From contig CAYSPU010000006.1 of the NCBI GenBank assembly GCA_964432995.1, positions 1 to 47,808 on the forward strand: a stretch of DNA of 47,808 nucleotides, read 5' to 3'. This stretch comes from CAYSPU01 sp964432995 (GTDB taxonomy: Bacteria; Verrucomicrobiota; Verrucomicrobiia; Limisphaerales; JAHDYP01). This document shows, piece after piece, positions 38,239-44,774 of this stretch. Below the pieces are notes generated by a model. That model did not search any database and was not told where the DNA came from. It saw only the letters and a program-made list of their open reading frames with translations. The position numbers were made by a program, and so were the translations under genes. Each line of letters starts with the position of its first letter. Positions within the stretch are counted from its first letter, which is position 1.

Positions 38239-39798
38239 ATGCGATTCCCGATTTCCCTGGTGGCTGGGCTCCTCACCGGACTCCACGGCCTGGGCCCAGG
38301 GCTCGGCCCGGTCGTTCTGGCCGCCGACTCAAAGCCCGTGCCCATCATCGACGTCATTCTGTGGTTCGACACCGAGGACTACCTTCTCCCCGGCTCCGAC
38401 GACGCGGCCAAACGCGTGGCCGAGACGTTGTCAGAGCGCGGCATCCGCGGCACCTTCAAGCTCGTCGGGGAAAAGGCGCGGACGCTCGAGCGGCGGAGCC
38501 GGCGGGACGTGATTGCCGCGCTCAAGCGCCACGCGATAGCCTACCACACGGACTTTCATTCCGTTCACCCCACGCCCTCCGAGTACCTGGCCGACTGCGG
38601 GTTCCTGGATGGGTTGACCGAGTTTATCCGGCGCGAAAGTAAAGGAGCCGATGACGTGCGGCGCATCTTCGGAGTCAAGACGCTCGCGTGCTACGGACAG
38701 CCCGGCTCGTCCTGGGCGGCACAGGCGGTCGCCGCGCTGCGGCAGGTCGGGGTGGCGCCGTCGGGGGTGCCTTGCTACGTGGACGAGGGCTCGCATGTGG
38801 GGTTGAACCATCAGCCCTTCTGGTACGCCGGGGCGATCAACGTTTATGACATGGGCGTCAACTGCACGCGCATGGAGTTGCACGATCCGGCCGCCGTCGA
38901 GCCCGCCCGGCAGGCCTTTACGGCCATCGCCGATCGGCTGCGCCGGGAACAGGGCGGGGGTCTCATCAGCATCTACTACCACCCGTGCGAGTGGGTCCAC
39001 CTGCAGTTCTGGGACGGGGTGAATTTCGCGCGCGGACAGAACCCGCCCCGCGAGGAGTGGAAAGCGCCTCCGCAACGGACGCCGGCGGAAACCGACGCGG
39101 CCTTCCGCCGTTTTGGTCAGTACCTCGATCAGATCCGTTCCGTTCGGGGCGTGCGCTTTGTCACCGCCAGCGATCTCCCGGCGATGTACCCCGATCTCGT
39201 GCGGATCAGAGGCGCGACCGAGACGGAGGTGGATGAACTGGCCGGGCGAATCCTGAACGGCGGTTCACGGGGCGTTGACTTCCAGGTGATCGGCCGCAAG
39301 GCCTTTTCTGTCGCCGACCAGTTCGAACTTCTGACCCTCATCACCAGCGAGCGGCTCGAAGGCAGGAAGGCCAGGTTCCCCGTCATCAGCCGTGGACTTT
39401 GGGGGCCGGACAAGGCCCTGCCTCCTTCCCGGAGCGAAACGCGGCTGTCTTGGCCGGCCTTCCGGTCGGCGCTCACCGATGTGCGTGGTTTCATTCAGAC
39501 GCAGCAGCGCGTCCCGGCGCGGGTCTTCATCGGTTCGGAACCCGTGCCACCGTCGGACTTCCTCGTCGCCCTGGCGTCGGTGCATCAGTGGTACCTCAAG
39601 AACGGGTGTTTCCCGACCGAGGAAGGCGTCGTGCTGGGCAGCCACGTCGAACTGCGGGCAGCGCGCCATGTGGCCGAGGACACACCGGAACTGTTCGGCG
39701 GCTGGGTGATTCACCCGGCGGACTTCCGCGCGCCCAGGATCCTGGAAGTCGCGCGCCTCCAGTCATGGACATTGAAGCCGGCTCTCCGGAGGGACTGA
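38239..39798 (+). CDS. Secreted polysaccharide-deacetylase-like protein (NodB fold)
   Basis: 519 aa with signal peptide (RFPISLVAGLLTGLHGLGPGLGPVVLAA). The start of the domain (IIDVILWFDTEDYLLPGSDDAAKRVAETLSERGIRGTFKLVGEKA) carries the NodB motif 1 Asp pair (FDTED); HTDFHSVHPTP provides the histidines of motif 2. RIFGVKTLACYGQPGSSW is the motif 3 strand. The C-terminal 200 residues are not part of NodB and I do not recognise them. The expected reaction is hydrolysis of N- or O-acyl groups on a glycan outside the cytoplasm. Confidence 0.82.
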   Translation: MRFPISLVAGLLTGLHGLGPGLGPVVLAADSKPVPIIDVILWFDTEDYLLPGSDDAAKRVAETLSERGIRGTFKLVGEKARTLERRSRRDVIAALKRHAIAYHTDFHSVHPTPSEYLADCGFLDGLTEFIRRESKGADDVRRIFGVKTLACYGQPGSSWAAQAVAALRQVGVAPSGVPCYVDEGSHVGLNHQPFWYAGAINVYDMGVNCTRMELHDPAAVEPARQAFTAIADRLRREQGGGLISIYYHPCEWVHLQFWDGVNFARGQNPPREEWKAPPQRTPAETDAAFRRFGQYLDQIRSVRGVRFVTASDLPAMYPDLVRIRGATETEVDELAGRILNGGSRGVDFQVIGRKAFSVADQFELLTLITSERLEGRKARFPVISRGLWGPDKALPPSRSETRLSWPAFRSALTDVRGFIQTQQRVPARVFIGSEPVPPSDFLVALASVHQWYLKNGCFPTEEGVVLGSHVELRAARHVAEDTPELFGGWVIHPADFRAPRILEVARLQSWTLKPALRRD

Positions 39799-40100
39799 CT
39801 TGATTGGAGCCCCCAGCTTATCAGGGCATTACACCAGAGGACCGGATCGGCGAGTCGTCTGGCGAGTTCCGCGCGCGCATGGGAGGGGTGCTGAGATTCC
39901 ATCACCGGGAGGCCGCTTGAGCGTTTTGACCATACGCGTTCGACGGAGGGGTTCACCGCGTGAGTGAGGCAGTCTCCCCGTCGCGTCGGAGCCTGCGCTG
40001 TGTCTCCCGCCTACGCCCGCCGCAGGCGCCGTTGGCGAGCGATGTAGCCGCAGGCATCGCGGGCGCGGCAGTGAGGTCATCAACGCCGCCGCCCGTTTCT
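39799..40100. other. Intergenic region between convergent genes, nothing recognised
   Basis: Roughly 300 bp without a supportable gene, repeat or strong hairpin. Confidence 0.5.
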
Positions 40101-40682
40101 TCAGCGGAGGAAGAGCCTCCATTCGGGTACGTCGTGTGGGTTCCGGATCAACACCGTGACCGGAACCTCCCGCGGCGCGCGGGGGACGGAGAGCAGTCGC
40201 AGTCCCGCCTCGCGCGGCAGACGGTCGGCCTTGAGCTGGTTGATCCGCTTCGAGGCCCACACCAGGTTCTCCCAGGCATCCCGTCCACCCCGCGATCGCG
40301 GGACCACGTGGTCGAGGCTCCCGTCCTCCGGCTTCAAGAGTTGGCCGGTGTATTGGCAGCGGTTGCCGTCGCGCTCACGAATGGCGCGTGCGCAGAGCTT
40401 CGGGCGCTTCTTCGGCACGCGGGCGAAGTTCACGGCCACGATGACCGTGGGCACGCGGACCCGACCACGCACGCTCTGGACGCTCTGGTCCTGTTCGCGC
40501 ACCGGCAGAGTGATCCACTCCTCCCAGGTCACCGGGCGGATGTGATCCTCCCCTGCGATCTCAAGGCCCGTGGCCACGTTGGTGGCCATCATGCAGAACG
40601 CCTCCTGGGGCGTGCGCACGTTGATCGCCTGCCAGTTGCGGTTCAGCACCAGCACGGTCGCCTTGTTCAGGATGTCGCTCAT
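40101..40682 (-). CDS. HNH endonuclease family protein
   Basis: 193 aa. The N-terminal half (VLVLNRNWQAINVRTPQEAFCMMATNVATGLEI) and the C-terminal HNH core (CARAIRERDGNRCQYTGQLL, GSLDHVVPRSRGGRDAWENLVWASKRINQLKADR) match the IscB-unrelated, stand-alone HNH family found widely in PVC and cyanobacteria. The zinc-type first cysteine pair is replaced by CQYTG. The ATG lies 34 nt downstream of the last tRNA of the second tRNA group on the same strand, so it may be cotranscribed with it. Confidence 0.88.
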   Translation of the reverse strand: MSDILNKATVLVLNRNWQAINVRTPQEAFCMMATNVATGLEIAGEDHIRPVTWEEWITLPVREQDQSVQSVRGRVRVPTVIVAVNFARVPKKRPKLCARAIRERDGNRCQYTGQLLKPEDGSLDHVVPRSRGGRDAWENLVWASKRINQLKADRLPREAGLRLLSVPRAPREVPVTVLIRNPHDVPEWRLFLR

Positions 40683-40716
40683 ATCTCTCTGGTGAGGTGC
40701 TTGTTCTTTGTCGAAA

Positions 40717-40791
40717 TGGCTGCCTCGCCTGGAATCGCACCAGGACCTCCGGTGTCAGAGACCGGCGCGCTGCTTATTACGCCACGAGGCA
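40717..40791 (-). tRNA. tRNA-Gln(CTG), noncanonical D/T loops
   Basis: 75 nt. Acceptor TGCCTCG/CGAGGCA is perfect with G discriminator and encoded CCA. Anticodon arm CCGGT-CTCTGAC-ACCGG. T-loop is TGCGATT (G55) and D-loop AATAAGCA (A18 G19), departing from TTC and GG. Confidence 0.75.
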
Positions 40792-40801
40792 ATGTGCTCA
40801 C

Positions 40802-40815
40802 CGAGCCAAGGCTCG
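40802..40815. other. Hairpin between tRNA-like genes
   Basis: CGAGCC/GGCTCG with a minimal loop, between tRNA-Gln and the tRNA-like element at 40828. Possibly a processing signal. Confidence 0.35.
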
Positions 40816-40827
40816 CAGAGCGGAGGC

Positions 40828-40911
40828 TGGTCACCCGGGAAGGAGTTGCACCTGCACTGGCGACGCTCTCGACGTCGTGTCTCTGCTGGTTGGACTACGC
40901 GAGCGAATGCA
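40828..40911 (-). pseudogene. tRNA-like sequence, broken acceptor stem (possible anticodon GAG)
   Basis: It has a CCA end, T-loop TGCAACT with one T-stem mismatch, anticodon arm CGACG-TCGAGAG-CGTCG and a D-arm with CCAGCAGA. The 3' acceptor strand CCGGGTG does not pair with the adjacent 5' sequence, so this looks chimeric or decayed. Confidence 0.5.
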
Positions 40912-41031
40912 TCGCTGACAGTGCTTTGAGGGCGTCAAGAATGGGTCGCTGCCGGTGGCGTCGCGTGAGGGATCCGGCGGTCTGCCAGATGAGATACGGG
41001 TGTTTCGACCGCGTCACACCGTCGGGGCAAA
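40912..41031. other. Unresolved spacer inside the tRNA group
   Basis: About 120 bp where a tRNA would be expected from the packing. A CACCCG string at 40997-41002 could pair with the orphan CCGGGTG acceptor strand at 40832-40838, as in an interrupted or rearranged tRNA, but I cannot fold it convincingly. Confidence 0.35.
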
Positions 41032-41108
41032 TGGTGAGGGCAGGAAGATTCGCACTTCCGACCTGATGCATGTGACGCATCCGCTCTGGCTGGCTGAGCT
41101 GTGCCCTC
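41032..41108 (-). tRNA. tRNA-Val(CAC), noncanonical D/T loops
   Basis: 77 nt. Acceptor GAGGGCA/TGCCCTC, D-stem GCTC/GAGC, anticodon arm GATGC-GTCACAT-GCATC, T-stem GGAAG/CTTCC are all perfect; A discriminator, encoded CCA. T-loop TGCGAAT (G55) and D-loop with CAGC in place of TGGT; position 8 is C. Confidence 0.8.
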
Positions 41109-41114
41109 GGGAAA

Positions 41115-41189
41115 TGGTGGGGGCGAAGAGTGCTGCCCTCTTTGCCTCTCGCATGTCAAACGAGCGCTCTGCTGATGAGCTACGCCCCC
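41115..41189 (-). tRNA. tRNA-Val(GAC), noncanonical D/T loops
   Basis: 75 nt. Acceptor GGGGGCG/CGCCCCC, D-stem GCTC/GAGC with loop ATCAGCA, anticodon arm CTCGT-TTGACAT-GCGAG, T-stem AAGAG/CTCTT with the highly unusual T-loop GGCAGCA; encoded CCA. Confidence 0.75.
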
Positions 41190-41195
41190 AGAGAC

Positions 41196-41275
41196 TGGAG
41201 CGGGTGAATCCCGATGCGGAATCGGGATCGGCTCGGCCTTGGCACGGCCGCATTCTGCGGTTGAAGCACACCCGC
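41196..41275 (-). tRNA. tRNA-Gly(GCC)-like with lengthened T-arm
   Basis: 80 nt. Acceptor GCGGGTG/CACCCGC and anticodon arm CGGCC-GTGCCAA-GGCCG are perfect, T discriminator, encoded CCA. The T-arm is a 7-bp stem ATCCCGA/TCGGGAT with loop TTCCGCA, about 5 nt longer than normal, and the D-loop lacks GG. Confidence 0.65.
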
Positions 41276-41279
41276 GAAA

Positions 41280-41307
41280 TGGTGTCCCCAGCCGGACTTT
41301 CACCAGC
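41280..41307 (-). pseudogene. tRNA 3' fragment (T-arm, acceptor strand and CCA only)
   Basis: T-stem GCTGG/CCGGC with loop TGAAAGT, acceptor strand TGGGGAC, A and CCA. The matching 5' half (GTCCCCA) is absent; instead the serine hydrolase gene ends at 41318. This marks a breakpoint in the tRNA array. Confidence 0.6.
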
Positions 41308-41317
41308 AACCTGACGC

Positions 41318-42544
41318 TCAGCGCGCATCCCCTGTCTCCGTTACGGCCAGGGCCAGCGCTTCGGACGACGCGGCCAATGGATTATCTGGTCCTTTGGCTT
41401 TCAACAGCCGGATGTTCGTGGCTGCGGCCACCGTAACGCCGCTTTCCAGGTGATGGTACATGACGGAGTGCGTTCCGAAACCGCCTCCCGTGTTGTGCAG
41501 CAAGGTCCCCTTGAGCGGTCCGGAGTGAATCGTGAACCTGAACAGTCCCAAGGCATATCCCGTCTCGGAACACGGGGTGATCATCTGTTGCACCATAGCT
41601 TCGCTCACGTACTTCCCCTGGGCGAGGTGTTCCAGAAACCGAACCAGGTCGGCAAGGCTCGTCACTATGTGTCCGGCCCCGAAAGTCCAGGAATAGTCAC
41701 TGTAGAAGGACGCTGGTGCCCCGTCCTCGTGGTAGGGGATCGCCTGGAGCGTGGGCATCGGTTCCAGCCCGGCGGAATAACTGTGGTTGAGTGACAGCGG
41801 ACGGAAGAGGCGATCCCGCGTCACCCTGGCGAGGCTCTGTCCACAAGCCTTCTCGATGACCAGTCCCAGCAGCAGGTAGTTCGAAACGGAGTACTCCCAG
41901 CGATTGGTCGCGCCCGGTTCAAAGAAGGGAGTTCGTCCGGCCACCAGCCCCACCATCTCCAGTGGCGGGTAAGGCCCGTTGGGTTTGCCCCGCAGGTATG
42001 TCCTGATTTCAGGGGTATTGAGCATGTAAATACCGCTCGTGTGATTCAGCATCTGGCGCAGGGTAATCCGGTCGGCGTTTGGAATCTGACACTGCGGCAG
42101 CCACAGGGCCAGGGTGTCGTCGAGGTTCAGAACCCGCTCTGCCACGAGGCGCATGACCAACGCTGCGAGGTGCGTCTTGCTGCAACTGTCCACATACATG
42201 AGGTCATCCGGCCGCATGAGCCTGGCCCCTTGGCGCCTGGGCAAGCCGTACTGGTCCAACAGGGGTTGCCCCTTCGCGTCCGTCAAAACGTCGCCACCGC
42301 GCTGCGCATAGCCCGTGGCGCCCACCCACACGTCGCGGCCCGGGATTCGGACGGCCATGATCATGCCTGCGCCATTCAATGATTTGGCCCGCGCATCCAG
42401 CATCCGCTGACAGTTTTCGGCCGTGGCCGAATCCATCTCCCTCGCCCACGTCATCGTCATCGTCATCGTCATCAGCAACGCCAGGGCTGCGCCTTTGAAT
42501 CCATGGAGTCTACGAAGCATGTCATCGGGTGTCAGTGTCTTCAT
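41318..42544 (-). CDS. Serine hydrolase of the beta-lactamase/DD-peptidase family (class C-like)
   Basis: 408 aa with a signal-like N-terminus that contains an unusual LLMTMTMTMTW run. The SxxK motif is SCSK (VDSCSKTHLAALVM), and LRQMLNHTSGIY and GLFRFTIHSGPLKG are family blocks. The second catalytic motif, normally YSN, reads YSV in WEYSVSNYLLLG. The third motif is HNTGGGFG. Such proteins are exported esterases, peptidases or beta-lactamase-like enzymes; the altered YxN raises doubt about activity. It sits between two tRNA groups with the ECF sigma block. Confidence 0.85.
   Translation of the reverse strand: MKTLTPDDMLRRLHGFKGAALALLMTMTMTMTWAREMDSATAENCQRMLDARAKSLNGAGMIMAVRIPGRDVWVGATGYAQRGGDVLTDAKGQPLLDQYGLPRRQGARLMRPDDLMYVDSCSKTHLAALVMRLVAERVLNLDDTLALWLPQCQIPNADRITLRQMLNHTSGIYMLNTPEIRTYLRGKPNGPYPPLEMVGLVAGRTPFFEPGATNRWEYSVSNYLLLGLVIEKACGQSLARVTRDRLFRPLSLNHSYSAGLEPMPTLQAIPYHEDGAPASFYSDYSWTFGAGHIVTSLADLVRFLEHLAQGKYVSEAMVQQMITPCSETGYALGLFRFTIHSGPLKGTLLHNTGGGFGTHSVMYHHLESGVTVAAATNIRLLKAKGPDNPLAASSEALALAVTETGDAR
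42449..42472. repeat. In-frame CGTCAT hexanucleotide repeat (x4)
   Basis: Four tandem copies inside the hydrolase leader encode the MTMTMT run. Slippage would change leader length in two-residue steps without frameshift. Confidence 0.8.
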
Positions 42545-42582
42545 ATCCGGTCTTGGTCTCTGGATTGGGCGGTGGGGGCGTC

Positions 42583-43269
42583 TCAGATTGCCTGGCCTTG
42601 GGTGTCCGGCTCGCTGGAGGCAGCCGCTTCATCTGCGGCCAATTCCGCTTTCAGCTTCTGGATGTCGGCCAGCAACGGGGCCTTGTCGCGCCTCCAGTTC
42701 CGGTAGGTGAACGTGAAACCTGCCGCGCACACCAGCAAATACCCAAGGCAGTAGAGCGCAATTCCGAGTGCCTGGTGGTCGGGCTGCACATGACGGCGGA
42801 GGAGTGCGTCATCGAAATACACCCCGCTAACCACTCCCAAAACAACCAGCCCCGAGCCGGCCAACCAGCCAGCATGCGGCGTCATGAATCGAACGCGCTG
42901 TTCGGCTTTGTCCAGGAAAGAGCGCAGCGACTCCGCGTAGTCAATGCGGGCGAGTTGCTGCAGTTTCCTGCCCAGTAAAGCAGCGTTTACCAGATACACC
43001 GCCGCCAAAACGCCTCCGAACCACAGCCGCGCCGGACGGACGGTGGCGGAGGAAAGGCAAAGCATGGCCACGAACAGCAGGAGGAAAGCCGCCGCCGCGA
43101 CCAGCCAGAGCGGGCGCGCCTTCCTGAGCTGCTGGGCTTCCTTCGCCTCCTGCACCTTGAGCCTTTCGATCAGGCCATTCAGCCGTTGGGCGGAACCCCG
43201 CGTCGCCGCACTCGGAACGGCCGGCGCTTTGACCGCTTGGCACCGGTTCTTCAGGTCATTCAAATTCAT
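42583..43269 (-). CDS. Four-helix membrane protein coupled to ECF sigma factor (putative anti-sigma)
   Basis: 228 aa. A charged N-terminal region (~1-50) precedes four hydrophobic helices (PLWLVAAAAFLLLFVAMLCL, WFGGVLAAVYLVNAALL, WLAGSGLVVLGVVSGVYF, IALYCLGYLLVCAAGFTF) and an acidic coiled C-terminus. No zinc anti-sigma motif is present. Its ATG at 43269 lies 14 nt inside the sigma factor gene, so translation is coupled; by position it is the likely anti-sigma or sensory partner. Confidence 0.75.
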   Translation of the reverse strand: MNLNDLKNRCQAVKAPAVPSAATRGSAQRLNGLIERLKVQEAKEAQQLRKARPLWLVAAAAFLLLFVAMLCLSSATVRPARLWFGGVLAAVYLVNAALLGRKLQQLARIDYAESLRSFLDKAEQRVRFMTPHAGWLAGSGLVVLGVVSGVYFDDALLRRHVQPDHQALGIALYCLGYLLVCAAGFTFTYRNWRRDKAPLLADIQKLKAELAADEAAASSEPDTQGQAI

Positions 43270-43780
43270 GGTCAGTTTTCTCCCAAAGCTGCTTCAGACT
43301 CTTCTTGATGCGGTGCAGCCTCACCCGCACGTTGATCTCTGAAATCCCGAGGACCTCCGCGATCTCATGGGAACTCGCGTCCTCGAGGAATAGCGACACC
43401 AAGGTCTTGTCCAAGTCAGGGAGTCGCTGGATGCACTCGTAAAGATGGCGCAGATCATTCTCCATCCGCTGGGGATTGTCATTCGCGGGCAGTTCGGCAC
43501 GCGCCGTGACCGCACCACCGGCAACGTCCGGCGTGAACAGGCGGGTCCTTCGCTGGGCGAGGCGCAAGTGCCCCAGGCAGACGTTCACCGCCACCCGGTA
43601 GATCCAGGTGCTGATGGCAGACCGGTTCGCAAATGTGTCCAGGCTCTTCCAGATGTGCAGCACAACATCCTGAAACACGTCTAACCGTTCATGCTCATCG
43701 CGGATGTAGCAACAGCAGATGCGGTAGATACGGTCCTGGTTCGCCTCCAGGACGGTCTTGAATTGCGCTTCTCGATCCAT
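43256..43780 (-). CDS. ECF-type RNA polymerase sigma factor
   Basis: 174 aa. Region 2 (NQDRIYRICCCYIRDEHERLDVFQDVVLHIWKSLDTFANRSAISTWIYRVAVNVCLGHLR) and region 4 (IQRLPDLDKTLVSLFLEDASSHEIAEVLGISEINVRVRLHRIKKSL) are complete, with the usual non-conserved linker between. ATG 43780 is favoured because AAAGAG precedes it at about 6 nt; ATG 43801 is an alternative. A TGTAACAAAT string about 30 bp further upstream could be the -35 region of its own promoter. Targets are unknown. Confidence 0.88.
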   Translation of the reverse strand: MDREAQFKTVLEANQDRIYRICCCYIRDEHERLDVFQDVVLHIWKSLDTFANRSAISTWIYRVAVNVCLGHLRLAQRRTRLFTPDVAGGAVTARAELPANDNPQRMENDLRHLYECIQRLPDLDKTLVSLFLEDASSHEIAEVLGISEINVRVRLHRIKKSLKQLWEKTDHEFE

Positions 43781-43969
43781 TGCGTCTCTTTCTTCAACCA
43801 TTTAGATGAACCGCCCGGGTATTTGTTACACCCGTGGCGCCCTGGCGCGGACCCGCCCTCCTGACGGAACAGGTCGGGACAAACTACTTCAAGTGTTTTC
43901 GCGGGAAGAGCCCCTGGCAACGCGGTCTTGCCCGATTGCTCAGCCTTGAACGACACGCGCATGGCTTCA

Positions 43970-43985
43970 CCGAGCCGAAGCTCGG
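43970..43985 (-). terminator. UUCG-tetraloop hairpin at end of tRNA array
   Basis: CCGAGC-TTCG-GCTCGG on the minus strand, 9 nt after the CCA of the last tRNA. It is a very stable structure likely to end or protect the array transcript. Confidence 0.6.
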
Positions 43986-43994
43986 ACCGAAGAC

Positions 43995-44082
43995 TGGCGG
44001 AATGCCGTGGACTTGCACCACTTGCCCGAAGGCACGCGCTGTTTAGCAAACAGGCCCGGCGCGCTTGACCGGTGGACATTCC
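43995..44082 (-). tRNA. tRNA-Ser(GCT), noncanonical D/T loops
   Basis: 88 nt class II. Acceptor GGAATGT/GCATTCC, D-stem CCGG/CCGG with loop TCAAGCGCG (A18 G19), anticodon loop TTGCTAA, long variable arm TGCC-TTCG-GGCA, T-arm GTGG-TGCAAGT-CCAC (G55), G discriminator, encoded CCA. Confidence 0.75.
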
Positions 44083-44086
44083 AAAT

Positions 44087-44170
44087 TGGTCGGCGTGGGG
44101 AGACTTGCACTCCCAAGGCTGTTCGGGTTTGAGCCGAACCGGTCTGCTATTCCCGGTGAACCACACGCCG
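44087..44170 (-). tRNA. tRNA-Leu(CAA), class I-like architecture
   Basis: 84 nt. Acceptor CGGCGTG/CACGCCG, then a 7-nt linker TGGTTCA, D-stem CCGG/CCGG with loop GAATAGCAGA, anticodon arm TTCGG-CTCAAAC-CCGAA, 7-nt variable loop CAGCCTT, T-arm GGGAG-TGCAAGT-CTCCC, A, CCA. Lacks the long variable arm expected of tRNA-Leu. Confidence 0.7.
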
Positions 44171-44171
44171 G

Positions 44172-44253
44172 TCGGCGACCCGGGACTTGCACCCGGAAGG
44201 CTCGGCGATTTTAAGTCGCCGGGGTCTGCTGTTCCCGCTGAAGCCAGTCGCCG
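44172..44253 (-). tRNA. tRNA-Leu(TAA), class I-like architecture
   Basis: 82 nt to the discriminator A; no CCA is encoded because the next tRNA starts 1 nt later. Acceptor CGGCGAC/GTCGCCG, D-loop GAACAGCAGA, anticodon arm GGCGA-CTTAAAA-TCGCC, short variable loop, T-arm CCGGG-TGCAAGT-CCCGG. Paralogous to the neighbours at 44087 and 44259. Confidence 0.68.
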
Positions 44254-44258
44254 GGAAA

Positions 44259-44342
44259 TGGTGGGCATGAAGGGACTTGCACCCCCAAGGCTGCCAGATT
44301 CTGAGTCTGGACCCTCTGCTGTTCGGGTTTAACCACATGCCC
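44259..44342 (-). tRNA. tRNA-Leu(CAG), class I-like architecture
   Basis: 84 nt. Acceptor GGGCATG/CATGCCC, linker TGGTTAA, D-stem ACCC/GGGT with loop GAACAGCAGA, anticodon arm CCAGA-CTCAGAA-TCTGG, variable loop CAGCCTT, T-arm GGGGG-TGCAAGT-CCCTT, A, CCA. Stem changes relative to the other two Leu genes are compensated on both strands. Confidence 0.72.
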
Positions 44343-44349
44343 GCGAAAG

Positions 44350-44425
44350 TGGCACTCCCGGCAGGACTCTCGCCTGCAACCTCCGCGTTCGAAGCGCGGC
44401 GCTCTATACATTGAGCTACGGGAGC
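44350..44425 (-). tRNA. tRNA-Arg(TCG) with U19-A56 swap
   Basis: 76 nt of ordinary architecture. Acceptor GCTCCCG/CGGGAGT, D-stem GCTC/GAGC with loop AATGTATA, anticodon arm CCGCG-CTTCGAA-CGCGG, T-stem GCAGG/CCTGC with loop CGAGAGT, G discriminator, encoded CCA. Positions 19 and 56 read T and A in place of G and C. Confidence 0.78.
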
Positions 44426-44429
44426 ATGC

Positions 44430-44522
44430 TGGGGCCGACGGAGAGACTCGCACTCTCGTGGGGCGCGGAGCCCGGCAGTTTACGAAACTGCCCCGAAGCG
44501 TTCGGGGCTGAGCCACGTCGGC
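44430..44522 (-). tRNA. Class II tRNA-like gene with anticodon CGT (Thr-type)
   Basis: 93 nt. Acceptor GCCGACG/CGTCGGC, C discriminator, encoded CCA, T-arm GAGAG-TGCGAGT-CTCTC. The D-region GCCCCGAA/TTCGGGGC can form a long hairpin, the anticodon loop is TTCGTAA, and a variable arm GGGC/GCCC is present. A long variable arm is not expected for Thr, so identity is doubtful. Confidence 0.6.
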
Positions 44523-44526
44523 GAAA

Positions 44527-44603
44527 TGGTGGGCTGCCACGGTGCTGCCCCGTGGTCTGCCCCGAAAGCTTTCGGGGCTGCATCGCTACAATGCTTGCAG
44601 CCC
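44527..44603 (-). ncRNA. tRNA-like RNA with palindromic anticodon arm
   Basis: 77 nt. Acceptor GGGCTGC/GCAGCCC, D-stem GCAT/ATGC with loop TGTAGCG, T-arm CACGG-GGCAGCA-CCGTG, A discriminator and encoded CCA are intact. The anticodon arm is a perfect 20-nt palindrome centred on AAGCTT, so no normal 7-nt anticodon loop can form. Confidence 0.6.
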
Positions 44604-44607
44604 GAGC

Positions 44608-44683
44608 GCGACGCGAAGGCGGAGTTGAACCGCCGCGGCCAGGCCTGTGAGGGGTCCTCGCCGACACCGGGATTTCGCGTCGC
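44608..44683 (-). ncRNA. tRNA-like RNA with 10-bp acceptor stem
   Basis: 76 nt. GCGACGCGAA pairs with TTCGCGTCGC over 10 bp, adjoining T-arm GGCGG-TTCAACT-CCGCC with a canonical T-loop. No CCA is encoded. The middle folds poorly; a CCTCACA loop could present TCA, but with a mismatched stem. Confidence 0.5.
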
Positions 44684-44687
44684 AAAG

Positions 44688-44774
44688 TGGTCAGAGCGGC
44701 GGGTAACGCTCCCGCGAGGTGGCCGTGCGCAAGCACTTCCCGAAACAGGCGCCTCACTTCTAGGCTACGCCCTG
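44688..44774 (-). ncRNA. tRNA-like RNA without recognisable anticodon loop
   Basis: 87 nt. Acceptor CAGGGCG/CGCTCTG, D-stem GCCT/AGGC, T-stem GCGGG/CCCGC with loop AGCGTTA, A discriminator, encoded CCA. The central part has a GTGC-TTGC-GCAC hairpin but no credible 5-bp/7-nt anticodon arm. Confidence 0.5.

Noticed and set aside
40697..41314. Short plus-strand frames across the second tRNA group
   Set aside because: They read through antisense tRNA sequence; tRNA folds account for the DNA and no protein similarity is seen.
44608..44683. Possible selenocysteine tRNA (TCA in a loop, long acceptor)
   Set aside because: The putative anticodon stem is mismatched, there is no long variable arm and no CCA or G73 context typical of selC. 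Kept only as a tRNA-like RNA.
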